Of a DNA stretch of 64,000 bases, positions 1 to 10,700 are shown one piece after another. The stretch's first letter is position 1, and the number at the start of each line of letters is the position of its first letter. The stretch is from positions 62,001 through 126,000 of the forward strand of contig WHSA01001226.1 of the NCBI GenBank assembly GCA_012931725.1. The letters are read 5' to 3'. A model generated the notes under the pieces. The model was given only the letters and a program-made list of their open reading frames with translations, made no database searches and had not been told where the DNA came from. The position numbers and the translations under genes were made by a program. The stretch is from Litsea cubeba (Eukaryota > Streptophyta > Magnoliopsida > Laurales > Lauraceae).

Positions 1-1391
1 GTAGTTTATGCCTGCCTTTCTGACTCTTCCATTGATCAGTGAAGTGGACTACGGAAAGGCAGGGCAATAAGGTTGATAGATTGGTTTAGTGAAGCCGAGA
101 AAGAGCCAATCAAGTACACCCTGGCTGTTATAGGCAAGAAGAAATCTTATAAGAAAGCGGTGGTAGGATCCGGCGGTAGGAAAGCCTAACCGTACTGATT
201 GCTTATAGTTGAGTTCAGAAGCGAATGCGAAGGCTAATAATTAAGATTAGACCGCCTCTTCTCCAAGATAAATAGAGTGGGGAAGACGGATTGAAAAGAA
301 GGGTTTGATGGCATTTCGTCTCGGCAGGGCATCATCCGCTTGAAAGGTTTAGTGTTCTATGAAAATCGGAGGAGATACCTTCGATGAATAAGCATAAGAA
401 AGAAAAGATTCCATTTCATAAGCAATTGAAAGGAGAAAGTAATCTTCCCCAAAGTTTATATTACTCAGGCTAGAAGAGCAGTCTGTGCCGTTGGCAAAGA
501 GGAAGATAGGTTTAGTGAAGCGCCGAAGCCTTCCTAGTTGAGTCAATCCGAATAGCTTCTAGTTGAGTAAGGATGATAGCCGAAGTGTGTCAGCCATTCT
601 CGATTCAATCTGAAACTGTCCCGTTGGATTCATCATTCAATCTGACCGCTTGAAAGCTGAAGTGGCAAAGTGAAGGTCAGATCCATCAATTCCTTTTCAT
701 CCTACACTGGCCAGCGCGCCTCTGAACAATTACATAATATAGATAGAAAGGAAGTCGCCTTTTAGACTGCCTGCCACCCAACAGCCTGACTTAGCCTTAG
801 CTTTCGCCCTTGAATGAACTTCTAATAGATAGAGCAGCAACCGCTGTTGCTGTTGTGGGAATACCCTCAATAAGTAGCTAAGCGAAGAGGGTTCAGAAGA
901 AAGAGAGATTGGAAATCGATTCAAGGAGATGGGCTCGATCTCAGCCGATTAGAATGACTCTTTCTTAGTTTCAGGTGAGCTAGCAGTGTTCGAGTGTTGA
1001 AAGCGGAATGAAAAAGATCGATGAGAAGGCGACGTTCTAAGAGGATGGAATCCCTTGTTATGTTAGGATGGAGTTCAAGGCCAGTCTCGTATCTATCTCA
1101 ATCCTAGGATGTAGTCAGAGAAGAAGCAGTTGCAAGCAAAAACAAGTATCCGTATCCGTCTTGTAGCTCACTTCAGGCAATAGGAATAAAGAGAATATCT
1201 TCTATGAATAGGGTTCCAAACCAGGCAGAAGAAGAAGAAGTAAAGGAAGAAGACCGCACCGAAGAAAAAGGCGGGGTGAAGTTTGGGCACAATCCAAGCG
1301 GGGCGAAGTGCAGAGAAATTCCTATCAAATCAAAGCGAGCACTAGTCTATTTCTTATTATCAACGCTTGCTTGAACTGTACTATTTCTTAG
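1..1391. repeat. Satellite array 1: partial 1.46 kb unit
   Basis: This is most of one satellite unit, cut by the window start and ended at 1391 by the LINE-A insertion. It aligns without rearrangement to the units at 13050-20987 and 33197-40168. I see no gene in it. The 60-65 codon open frames on the minus strand recur in every unit simply because the DNA recurs, and two of the three kinds start at TTG. The GAA-rich stretch near 1226-1265 is a purine-rich part of the unit. Confidence 0.93.
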
Positions 1392-1705
1392 ATTACTGCA
1401 TCAAATTCTTAATTGGGAATGGCCAAAAAACACACTTTTGGACTGATCCATGGCTGACAGGAGGACGTCTGAGAGATTGTTTTGGGTCTCGAGCTATGTA
1501 TGATCTAGGTTTGGGGGTGGATTTTCGTGTTAGTACTTTTATAGTACATGGTGACTGGAAATTGCCACCTCCTACTTCGAATGCACTGATGGATATTTTT
1601 CAAATCATCCCTAATGAATGTCAGCTATGGCCAGCTTTCACTGATGAAATTGTATGGACTCTTGAAGAGAAGGGGTTTTTCTCTTTGAAATCTGCTTACA
1701 ATCTT
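1392..1705 (+). mobile_element. LINE-A, left segment (ORF2 middle fragment)
   Basis: From about 1399 the plus strand encodes an ORF2 piece beginning IKFLIGNG, continuing FWTDPWLTGGRLRDCFG and ending SAYNL at the poly(T) of LINE-B. This is the linker between reverse transcriptase and the zf-RVT zinc finger. The same stretch occurs again at about 11612-11920 with only a handful of base differences, so the segment is present twice in LINE-A. The bases 1392-1398 between satellite and LINE match neither and look like filler. A 152-codon open frame from 1367 begins at TTG in satellite DNA and is not a gene. Confidence 0.85.
1699..1705. repeat. Target site duplication of LINE-B, left copy
   Basis: The 7 bp CAATCTT stands directly outside the poly(T) end of LINE-B and is repeated at 11212-11218 outside its 5' end. 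In intact relatives the sequence continues without interruption across this point (CAATCTTGTTTGC), so it is the insertion site within LINE-A. Neighbouring T residues make the exact length slightly uncertain. Confidence 0.75.
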
Positions 1706-1718
1706 TTTTTTTTTTTTT

Positions 1719-1810
1719 TGAAGGATAAGTTGATTCTTCTATTTCTCAAAAAATATGATACAGAACGGAAGTCTCACAAGAGCAAAACTTCCAAAGGGCA
1801 TACCCCTTTA
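1719..1810 (-). promoter_or_regulatory. LINE-B 3' UTR inverted repeats
   Basis: Two inverted repeats precede the poly(A) tail. One is AAAGGG-CATA-CCCCTTT at about 1793-1809. The other is a terminal GAAG...CTTC pair at 1720-1739, directly next to the tail. Both occur at the same relative places in the other copies. Conserved 3' stem-loops are known as reverse transcriptase recognition sites in several LINE lineages; that role here is inference. Confidence 0.6.
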
Positions 1811-1847
1811 TTTACAAGAAAATGAAATTAATGAATAAACTAAAATT

Positions 1848-4800
1848 TTACTCAATATCTTCAATATTTTGTCTATACAAATATTCAAGAGTATGCTGGT
1901 CAAACTGAGGATGAGCTGTCTGCCTGCTGAGCACTTTACTGAATCTGACTGTTCTTGGATGAAGTAGCAAGTATTGCACCTGATCAAATTTCTTAACAAT
2001 CGCGTTTAATGTTCTAGCTTGAAAACGCACTTTCCAATCAGAGTATTGAGGATTAAGAATAACTTGAGTAATTGCTGAATCAGCTTCAATAGTAATGTGC
2101 AGCACATAATCTGGGAGGAGTTCCATAATTTGGATGATAGACATAAATAATGGCAAATTATTTGCAATATGACCTGCCAGTGGTTTATGAACATCACTCC
2201 ATAGAACACCAATGACTTGGTTATTAGTGGAACAGATAGATACTCTCCATCCCTGATTCATCAATAAACTTGGTGGGGTTCGGATTCCAGAACTACTTGG
2301 TGGGATATTCCAGTGGCTCTCAATATCCTGTGGAAGAGTAATGCCAAGGTAAACAATCCTACTGCACACAGTATGGATAATGTTCTGCACTACTGCTCCA
2401 GTAGTTTTTTCTATGCTCCTGAAGATGCGCCCATTTCTTTCAGCCCAAATGTGCCAAATAAACGCATTAAATAGCAGTTTCCCAAGAATTTGAATGCCCT
2501 TTTCTTGATTTGCTAAAGGAAGAATAATGGAATCCAGCAATTCAAAAGAATTTGTACAGTTTATTGGATCCAAATTTACCTTAGCTAAGAGAGATGTCCA
2601 CACCGCAAGAGAATAGGAGCAATGGATCATTAAGTGAGTAGAAGTTTCCCATGTGCAATTGCAAAGCACGCAACAAGAATCACAATCAACATTGCGCTGA
2701 AGGAGAAAGTCTTTTGTTTTGAGTCTTCCTCGGAGAAACATCCAAGCACAGATAGAATGTTTTTTAATACATCCAACAAACCAGATCATAGAAGGCCAGT
2801 GGAGTGCTTGATCCCAATTCCTGCACACTAGTTTGTAAGCAGATTTTAATGTGAAACGGCCATGATCTTCTGGGGTCCAAACAACTTCATCATTGAAATT
2901 CGGCCAAGGCTCAATCTCATTTGGAATAGATTGAAAAATATCCATCAATGCATTTGAAGTGGGAGTGGGAAACTGCCAACTATTATGCTGAATAAATTGA
3001 TTAACGTGAATATCATACCCCCTGCCTAAATCATAAACTGCACGATCTCCATAGCAATCTTTCAGCCGGCCCCCATTAAGCCAAGGATCAGTCCAGAACC
3101 TTACTCGATGCCCATTACCAATAAGGAATTTTATATGAGGCAAAGCAAGAGATCTAAGGGAGAGAATGCCCTTCCATCCCCAAGAGGCAGTTTTTGGAGT
3201 TTGCACATCCCAAAAAGACACTCCACGCAAGTATCTAACCTGAATCCAGAGATTCCAGCAAGTCTCTTTGTTAGCAACAATTTTCCAAACTTGCCTTAAA
3301 AGGGCTGCCTTTGCTGTCCCAAAGATTGATTTAATACCCAAACCACCCATAGGTATTGGCTGGCATATGGAGTCCCAAGCAATAGGATGGATGTAATTGG
3401 AAGTCCAACAATTCCAAAAGAAATCTCTGATTTGACGATCAATAGCATGCAAAGTTGCTTGAGGAAGCAAAAACACAGTGGCCCAGAATAGATGAAAGGA
3501 AGAAAGAGTAGAATTAATCAACTCCACTCTACCCGCATAAGATAAGCTTTTTGCTTTCCACCCAGACAATTTCTGCTGAATTTTCCCTAGAAGTGCTTGA
3601 CAATCATTGAAATTCAGCCTTTTTGAAGCTAAGGGAATACCAAGATATCTGATTGGAAGATTTGCCTTTTGTATTTGAAGAAGTGAAGTAATAGCAAGCT
3701 GATCATCATCCCCACAATTAGCAAAGAAGATAGCACTCTTTGTCCAGTTCACCCCCAGACCTGTGAAAGCCTTAAAATAATCAAGAAAGTGCTTAAGATT
3801 TGCTGCTGCTACTGTTGAAGCCTTGCTAAAAACAATCAAGTCATCAGCAAACATAAGATGTGATATGGTGGTATCTCTTTTCCCAAAAGGAGAGGGGATC
3901 AGGCCAGAAGAAGCATACCGAGACATCAGAAGTGAAAAGAATTCCATAACTATAACAAAAAGAAACGGAGATAGAGGGCAGCCCTGCCTCAGACCTCTGG
4001 TGCTCTTGAAGAATCCCTCAGCACTCCCATTTACCAAAACTGAAAATTGAGCCCCTGTAACACATTCCATGATCAACCTGATAAAATGAGCTGGAAATTT
4101 TAAGCAGAGTAGAGCGGCCTCAATAAACTCCCATCTGACACTATCATAGGCCTTTGCAATGTCAAGCTTTATACACATTTTTGGACCACCCTGATTTAAA
4201 TGAAAGTTATGGAGGAGGTCTTGAGCCAAAAGGATATTATCTGAGATGCTTCTCCCTGGCACAAAAGCAGATTGCATTGGCCCCACTATTTTAGCAATAA
4301 TGGGTTTCAGTCTATGAACCAATATTCGACTGATAATTTTATACAATTCATTTGTTAGAGCAATAGGCCTAAATTTGTCTGTGGAGCAAGCATTCTCACT
4401 TTTAGGCACCAACACAATAAAAGTGCTTTTCAGCTGTTTGATCATAGACCCAGACTGAAAAAAAGACATAATACCATCACACACATCTTGCCCTATAATT
4501 GGCCAGCAAATCTTGAAGAAATGTGCATTAAACCCATCGGGACCAGGAGCTTTGTTTGGATTTGCATTCTTAACAGCATTTGCAATTTCAGAAACAGTGA
4601 CTGGATTAAGCAACATGTTTTCATCTTCCTCAGTAACATAACCATGTAGACCAACCTGGCTTAGATCAGGGAATTGCCTATCCAGCTGTGGAGCCAAAAT
4701 GTTTTGGAAATGGGAAACAAAAGCTGCAGCAATACCTGTGGGTTCAGTATATATGTTACCTTCCAAATCAGAAATCTGAGATATATAAGACTGACTATGT

Positions 4801-5909
4801 CTTTGGCGCATAAGGCGATAAAAGTACTTGGTATTACTATCCCCCAAGTTAACAGCCAAATCACGAGAACGCTGCTTGTACATACTTTCTTCAGCTGTTA
4901 GAAGATGATCCAAATGATATCTAGCTGCCCGCTCCTGTTCCTGAAGATGCCCATTATCTGGGTGTACCCTCACCTCTTCCTGAAGAAGATCCAGAGTAGC
5001 ATGTGCTTTTGTCAGCTGGGATGAGATTGATGAATGAGTTCTGTTCCACTCAATAAGATGTTGTTTAACAAACCCAAGTTTCTTTATCACTCTGTAAAGT
5101 GGTGTCCCATAAATGTCAGTATCCCAAGCATCATTCACAGTTTGAAAGAACCCAGGCATTCTCGCCCAATAATTAAAATATCTGAAAGGGGCTTTCACTT
5201 GGTGTTTCTCAGTTAAAGTAAGAAAGAGAGGAGCATGATCTGAAATGCTCGGAAGAAGAACATCCCCTTTGAGAAGGCTACTCTGAAGGAATTCTGAATT
5301 AATCAAAACTCTATCAAGTTTACTTTCAATTCTAGAGGTACCAGTGCTAGAATTTGACCAAGTAAAAGGATAGCCTGTTAAATGTAAGTCCATCAACCCT
5401 GCTTCTTGAATACAGTCATTGAAATCAATAAGTCCATTAGCTCTGGGAATGGCTCCCCCTGATTTTTCATGATGCCACCGAATAGTGTTAAAATCACCTG
5501 CCACAAGCCATGGACTAGAAATATTCTTGGACTGTTGAATAAGAGTATGCCACAGTTCCTTTCTTTGAATGTAACTGTTAAATCCGTAACAAGCAGAGAG
5601 AAAGAACCCCACACCTCCATATTGAACTTCACAATACACACATTGGGCAGTCCTAGATAAGATAGTAATATGAAGCATCCTAGGATTCCAAATCACCCAA
5701 ATCCGGGCAGAAAGTCCTTCATTCATATTTGAACATTCCAGCCAGCCATTTGGCACAATGGAATTTGCAACATAATGGTAGGAAGTTTGTTTGACTCTGG
5801 TCTCTAGTAAAATAATGAGATCAAGTTTCAGCTTCTTGATTTTGCTCCTTATTTCCGAGTGCATTGAAGGCCTATTGAGCCCTCTCACATTCCATATAAG
5901 AATTGTCAT
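1848..5909 (-). CDS. LINE-B ORF2: endonuclease and reverse transcriptase polyprotein
   Basis: This protein of about 1350 residues nicks target DNA and reverse-transcribes the element RNA. The N-terminal APE-type endonuclease spans about residues 1-235 (WNVRGLN, E36 in LLETRVK, GDFNTI near 138-143, SDH near 223-225). The reverse transcriptase spans about 440-760, with NKAPGPDGFNAHFF, FRPIALTNELYK, the first catalytic Asp in KLDIAKAYDSV (about 582), RQGCPLSPFLF and FADD (about 686-689). A zf-RVT zinc finger follows near 1065-1100 (CDSCCVLC, HLMIHC), then an RNase H-like tail near 1215-1330 that lacks the usual DGS motif. The ATG overlaps the ORF1 stop as ATGA. No stop or frameshift is present and all catalytic residues of the first two domains are retained. 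Family assignment is secure; activity is inference. Confidence 0.95.
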   Translation of the reverse strand: MTILIWNVRGLNRPSMHSEIRSKIKKLKLDLIILLETRVKQTSYHYVANSIVPNGWLECSNMNEGLSARIWVIWNPRMLHITILSRTAQCVYCEVQYGGVGFFLSACYGFNSYIQRKELWHTLIQQSKNISSPWLVAGDFNTIRWHHEKSGGAIPRANGLIDFNDCIQEAGLMDLHLTGYPFTWSNSSTGTSRIESKLDRVLINSEFLQSSLLKGDVLLPSISDHAPLFLTLTEKHQVKAPFRYFNYWARMPGFFQTVNDAWDTDIYGTPLYRVIKKLGFVKQHLIEWNRTHSSISSQLTKAHATLDLLQEEVRVHPDNGHLQEQERAARYHLDHLLTAEESMYKQRSRDLAVNLGDSNTKYFYRLMRQRHSQSYISQISDLEGNIYTEPTGIAAAFVSHFQNILAPQLDRQFPDLSQVGLHGYVTEEDENMLLNPVTVSEIANAVKNANPNKAPGPDGFNAHFFKICWPIIGQDVCDGIMSFFQSGSMIKQLKSTFIVLVPKSENACSTDKFRPIALTNELYKIISRILVHRLKPIIAKIVGPMQSAFVPGRSISDNILLAQDLLHNFHLNQGGPKMCIKLDIAKAYDSVRWEFIEAALLCLKFPAHFIRLIMECVTGAQFSVLVNGSAEGFFKSTRGLRQGCPLSPFLFVIVMEFFSLLMSRYASSGLIPSPFGKRDTTISHLMFADDLIVFSKASTVAAANLKHFLDYFKAFTGLGVNWTKSAIFFANCGDDDQLAITSLLQIQKANLPIRYLGIPLASKRLNFNDCQALLGKIQQKLSGWKAKSLSYAGRVELINSTLSSFHLFWATVFLLPQATLHAIDRQIRDFFWNCWTSNYIHPIAWDSICQPIPMGGLGIKSIFGTAKAALLRQVWKIVANKETCWNLWIQVRYLRGVSFWDVQTPKTASWGWKGILSLRSLALPHIKFLIGNGHRVRFWTDPWLNGGRLKDCYGDRAVYDLGRGYDIHVNQFIQHNSWQFPTPTSNALMDIFQSIPNEIEPWPNFNDEVVWTPEDHGRFTLKSAYKLVCRNWDQALHWPSMIWFVGCIKKHSICAWMFLRGRLKTKDFLLQRNVDCDSCCVLCNCTWETSTHLMIHCSYSLAVWTSLLAKVNLDPINCTNSFELLDSIILPLANQEKGIQILGKLLFNAFIWHIWAERNGRIFRSIEKTTGAVVQNIIHTVCSRIVYLGITLPQDIESHWNIPPSSSGIRTPPSLLMNQGWRVSICSTNNQVIGVLWSDVHKPLAGHIANNLPLFMSIIQIMELLPDYVLHITIEADSAITQVILNPQYSDWKVRFQARTLNAIVKKFDQVQYLLLHPRTVRFSKVLSRQTAHPQFDQHTLEYLYRQNIEDIE

Positions 5910-7714
5910 GAGGAACTATTTTTATTGGTGGGCCTTTCTTTAATGAGAATCCCAGAAGTCCCTATCCGTTGCTTTGCACTTGTATGAGGTCTTGCAACAG
6001 CACTTTTATCTACTTGTGGAATAGAAGAGGATGGTTTATGGGAGGGTACTGTCAAACCTGTACTTGATTGATTCAAGTTTTTGGTAGATTCCCTCAGAAC
6101 CAAATTTGTAGTAGAAAGGATATCATCTGCAGAGGCATTTGAGTCACCATCCAAATTGGATAGACTCATAAATTTATTTGAAGTTGGCGAGCTTGAGTCT
6201 ACTTTAGGACGAGCTGAGGCATCTTTTGTAGGGGAGCTGGCCGAGTGTTTCTTCCCTTTGACTGTAGTCCATTCCTCCGCTATCCCTTCAGTATGGTGTT
6301 CCTCTCCATTAGGGGTGTCCTGATGAGAAGTGGTCTCTTTGTCCAAATCAGAATGCACATCAGTAGCCATTTCTGCTACTGTACTCTTCTTAGGCACCCA
6401 AACTTTCTTAGGTTTGCTAGTATCACTCTTCAAAGGACAATGGTTATCTCCATGGTTGAAGGTTCTGCATGATTTGCAAGGATTTGGTTTCCAAGCATAC
6501 TCCACTTTCTGAATAATTGTTTTTTCCTTGTATTTCATGCGTAATTCAGATGGAAATTCAGCATCAACATCAACTTCAACACATATTCTTGCAAACGCAT
6601 ATCTAGTACCCGCTGCTGTAGCATGATCCATGCAGATGGGATTGCCAATGACACTAGCAATTTTACTAAGAGCAGAGGTTGATCTAAAGCAAAAGTTCAA
6701 ATTGGGCAGCCGAACCCACACTGGAATGGTATCCAAATTCTGTCTATACATAGATATATCTGCAGTCCATCTTCTCAAAATCAACGGATGCCCATACACA
6801 AACCAGGGTCCCTCATCAAGAATTGTTTGCCCAATATCAGATGTTGCAAATTTGAATAAGAAAAAACCTTCTGCCATAGGAATAACCTCCAAATCCCTGA
6901 TGCGCCAAGCTTTCTCTAAACATAATTTTATATCATGCGTGGAGGGAGTATTTCCAATAAAATAGCCAACAAGTGCATTACCCCAATTCAATATAGCCGC
7001 TGAAGAGTCTTCGTCATCAAATTCAATGTGATGATCAGGGTCCTTTGATGGCTGATGGTGGCGTGTTAGATCCCTGGGCCGCACTGCTTTGCCTGAGAAT
7101 AGTGAAGACCACTTTTCCCCCTTTTTTGATTTTCCTGCAGATGTATGTTTTTCATTGCAAGTTGCTGAATCCGAAATGGGTCCTCCACCACCATTGAGAA
7201 CGACCGCAGCATGATCTGCACCTGAATCGTTTCGGTCTCCAACATTGAGGACAAGAGCAGTCTGCGCCTCAGCCAAGAGGGTACTGTGAGAAGAGAGAAA
7301 TGCATCACCTTGATCAAGATCAAGATCGCCAAACCCATGTGGAGATGCGGAATCTGAGGTGGGTCCGCCTGTATTTTGCCCGATAGCAGCAAGCTCTGCA
7401 TCTGATAGGATTTTGCCCAAATCTTTCTCAATATTCAGAACCAGAGATTGACGAGAACCATGATCGATTGGATCAACAAATGGGTTAGAGACACCTTTGA
7501 TGGGCGGTTTCTTCTCCTTTCCCAGTCTTACCTTTGCTTCAAGAATCAGATCACGCGGAAGAGTCAACGGGATCGCATGTTCTTGATTTTTCCGCAAGAT
7601 CGACTTGATGATGGAGATCTTGGCATTCCGATCATCCGCATAAGAAAGAGCATTTTGAATCTGTGTTGTTAATGAGTCAAGATCAGGATGAATGGAGGCT
7701 GCCCCTCCATCCAT
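5906..7714 (-). CDS. LINE-B ORF1: DUF4283 and CCHC zinc knuckle RNA-binding protein
   Basis: This protein of about 600 residues is the gag-like partner that coats element RNA. The start is the ATG at 7714 (MDGGAASIHPD). It agrees with MDGG, MEGG and MTGG starts in the sister copies; the frame stays open further upstream only from a TTG. The N-terminal region has a conserved motif (SYADDRNAKISIIKSILRK) and is followed by a variable acidic linker. A DUF4283-like domain lies at about residues 243-390 (NWGNALVGYFIG, EGPWFVYGHPLILRRW, MDHATAAGTRYAFARI). A CX2CX4HX4C knuckle follows at about 413-426 (CKSCRTFNHGDNHC). The tail is rich in Ser, Thr and Lys and likely disordered. It ends in the ATGA overlap with ORF2. 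Confidence 0.93.
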   Translation of the reverse strand: MDGGAASIHPDLDSLTTQIQNALSYADDRNAKISIIKSILRKNQEHAIPLTLPRDLILEAKVRLGKEKKPPIKGVSNPFVDPIDHGSRQSLVLNIEKDLGKILSDAELAAIGQNTGGPTSDSASPHGFGDLDLDQGDAFLSSHSTLLAEAQTALVLNVGDRNDSGADHAAVVLNGGGGPISDSATCNEKHTSAGKSKKGEKWSSLFSGKAVRPRDLTRHHQPSKDPDHHIEFDDEDSSAAILNWGNALVGYFIGNTPSTHDIKLCLEKAWRIRDLEVIPMAEGFFLFKFATSDIGQTILDEGPWFVYGHPLILRRWTADISMYRQNLDTIPVWVRLPNLNFCFRSTSALSKIASVIGNPICMDHATAAGTRYAFARICVEVDVDAEFPSELRMKYKEKTIIQKVEYAWKPNPCKSCRTFNHGDNHCPLKSDTSKPKKVWVPKKSTVAEMATDVHSDLDKETTSHQDTPNGEEHHTEGIAEEWTTVKGKKHSASSPTKDASARPKVDSSSPTSNKFMSLSNLDGDSNASADDILSTTNLVLRESTKNLNQSSTGLTVPSHKPSSSIPQVDKSAVARPHTSAKQRIGTSGILIKERPTNKNSSS

Positions 7715-7759
7715 GTTGATAGGCCGTGCAACGAAGAAGAAGAGCGGAGACGAAGAAGA

Positions 7760-7772
7760 AGATCGCCAGAGC
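7760..7772 (-). promoter_or_regulatory. Conserved LINE leader block CTCTGGCGAT (LINE-B)
   Basis: Between the 5' minisatellite and the ORF1 ATG the sense strand carries CTCTGGCGAT (minus strand, about 7762-7771). The same ten bases, or CTCTGGTGAT, occur at this place in LINE-C (32854-32863), LINE-G (58976-58985) and LINE-D (22921-22930), although the surrounding leader has diverged. This suggests a constrained promoter or RNA element; the role is unknown. Confidence 0.5.
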
Positions 7773-7782
7773 CAGAGCAAGA

Positions 7783-10700
7783 GAGAAAATAAAAGAGAAT
7801 AGAGAAAATAAAAGAGAATAGAGAAAATAAAAGAGAATAGAGAAAATAAAAGAGAATAGAAAATAAAAGAGAATAGAAAATAAAAGAGAATAGAAAATAA
7901 AAGAGATAGAAAATAAAAGAGAATAGAAATAAAGAGAAGAGAAAATAAAAGAGAATGAGAAAATAAAAGAGAATAGAAAATAAAAGAGAATAGAAAATAA
8001 AGAGAATAGAAAATAAAAGAGAATAGAAAATAAAAGAGAATTAGAAAATAAAAGAGAATTAGAAAATAAAAGGAATTAGAAAATAAAAGAGAATTAGAAA
8101 ATAAAAGAGAATTAGAAAATAAAAGAGAATTAAAAAATAAAAGAGAATTAGAAAATAAAAGAGAATAGAAAATAAAAGAGAATAGAAAATAAAAGAGAAT
8201 AGAAAATAAAAGAGAATAGAAATAAAAGAGAATTAGAAAATAAAAGGAATTAGAAAATAAAAGAGAATTAGAAAATAAAAGAGAATTAGAAAATAAAAGA
8301 GAATTAGAAATAAAAGAGAATTAGAAATAAAAGAGAATTAGAAAATAAAAGAGAATAGAAAATAAAAGAGAATTAGAAAATAAAAGAGAATAGAAAATAA
8401 AAGAGAATAGAAAATAAAAGAGAATAGAAAATAAAAGAGAATAGAAATAAAAGAGAATTAGAAAATAAAAGAGAATTAGAAAATAAAAGAGAATTAGAAA
8501 ATAAAAGAGAATTAGAAAATAAAGAGAATTAGAAAAAAAGAGAATTAGAAAATAAAAGAGAATTAGAAAATAAAAGAGAATTAGAAAATAAAAAGAGAAT
8601 TAGAAAATAAAAGAGAATTAGAAAATAAAAGAGAATAGAAATAAAAGAGAATTAGAAAATAAAAGAGAATTAGAAAATAAAAGAGAATTAGAAAATAAAA
8701 GAGAATTAGAAAATAAAAGAGAATTAGAAAATAAAAGAGAATTAGAAATAAAGAGAATAGAAAATAAAAGAGAATTAGAAATAAAAGAGAATTAGAAAAT
8801 AAAAGAGAATAGAAAATAAAGAGAATTAGAAAATAAAAGAGAATTAGAAATAAAAGAGAATAGAAAATAAAAGAGAATTAGAAAATAAAAGAGAATTAGA
8901 AATAAAAGAGAATTAGAAATAAAAGAGAATTAGAAAATAAAAGAGAATTAGAAAATAAAAGAGAATTAGAAAATAAAGAGAATTAGAAAATAAAAGAGAA
9001 TAGAAAATAAAGAGAATTAGAAAATAAAAGAGAATTAGAAAATAAAAGAGAATTAGAAAATAAAAGAGAATTAGAAAATAAAAGAGAATTAGACAATAAA
9101 AGAGAATTAGAAAATAAAAGAGAATAGAAAATAAAAGAGAATTAGAAAATAAAGAGAATTAGAAAATAAAAGAGAGTTAGAAAATAAAAGAGAATTAGAA
9201 ATAAAAGAGAATTAGAAAATAAAAGAGAATTAGAAAATAAAAGAGAATTAGAAAATAAAAGAGAATTAGAAAATAAAAGAGAATTAGAAAATAAAAGAGA
9301 ATTAGAAAATAAAAGAGAATTTAGAAAATAAAAGAGAATTAGAAAATAAAAGAGAATTAGAAAATAAAAGAGAATTAGAAAATAAAAGAGAATTAGAAAA
9401 TAAAAGAGAATAGAAAATAAAGAGAATTAGAAAATAAAGAGAATAGAAAATAAAAGAGAATTAGAAAATAAAAGAGAATTAGAAAATAAAAGAAAATTAG
9501 AAAATAAAAGAGAATTAGAAATAAAAGAGAATTAGAAAATAAAAGAGAATTAGAAAATAAAAGAGAATAGAAAATAAAGAGAATTAGAAAATAAAAGAGA
9601 ATTAGAAAAAAAAGAGAATTAGAAAATAAAAGAGAATAGAAAATAAAAGAGAATTAGAAATAAAAGAGAATTAGAAAATAAAAGAGAATTAGAAAATAAA
9701 AGGAATAGAAAATAAAAGAGAATTAGAAAAATAAAAGAGAATTAGAAAATAAAAGAGAATAGAAATAAAAGAGAATAGAAATAAAAGAGAATTAGAAAAT
9801 AAAAGAGAATTAGAAAATAAAAGAGAATTAGAAAATAAAAGAGAATAGAAAATAAAAGAGAATTAGAAAATAAAAGAGAATTAGAAAATAAAAGAGAATT
9901 AGAAAATAAAAGAGAATTAGAAAATAAAAGAGAATAGAAAATAAAAGAGAATTAGAAAATAAAAGAGAATTAGAAAATAAAAGAGAATTAGAGAATAGAA
10001 AAAAAAAGAGAATAAAGAATTAGAAAATAAAAGAGAATTAGAAAAAATAATAAAAGAGAATAGAAAATAAAAGAGAATTAGTAAAATAAAAGAGAATTAG
10101 AAAATAAAAGAGAATTAGAAAAAAAAGAGAATTAGAAAATAAAAGAGAATAGAAAATAAAAGAGAATTAGAAAATAAAGAGAATTAGAAAATAAAAGGAG
10201 AATTAGAAAATAAAAGAGTTAGAGACATAGAGAATAAATAAAAGAGAATTAGAAAATAAAAGAGAATAGAAAATAAAGAGAATTAGAAAATAAAAGAGAA
10301 TAGAAATAAAAGAGAATTAGAAAATAAAAGAGAATTAGAAAATAAAAGAGAATTAGAAAATAAAAGAGAATAGAAAATAAAAGAGATTAAAAAAAAAGAG
10401 AATAGAAAATAAAAGAGAATTAGAAAATAAAAGAGAATTAGAAAATAAAAGAGAATTAGAAAAAAAAGAGAATTAGAAAATAAAGAGAATTAGAACATAA
10501 AAGAGAATTAGAGAAAACAAAAAGAGAATAGAAAATAAAAGAGAATTAGAAAATAAAAGAGAATTAGAAAATAAAGAGATAGAATAGAAAATAAAAGAGA
10601 ATTAGAAAATAAAAGGAATTAGAAATAAAAGAGAATTAGAAATAAAAGAGAATTAGAAAATAAAGAGAATTAGAAAATAAAAGAGAATAGAAAATAAAAG

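Noticed and set aside
349..546. Recurring minus-strand frames of 65 (MTQLGRL...), 64 (MNRF...) and 60 (MPCLSVVHF...) codons in each satellite unit
   Set aside because: They recur because the satellite recurs. The first two start only at TTG, several units have broken versions, and no known domain is visible.
1367..1825. 152-codon plus-strand frame across satellite, LINE-A and the LINE-B tail
   Set aside because: It is a TTG start in satellite followed by a LINE fragment and a poly(T) run: a chance chimera.
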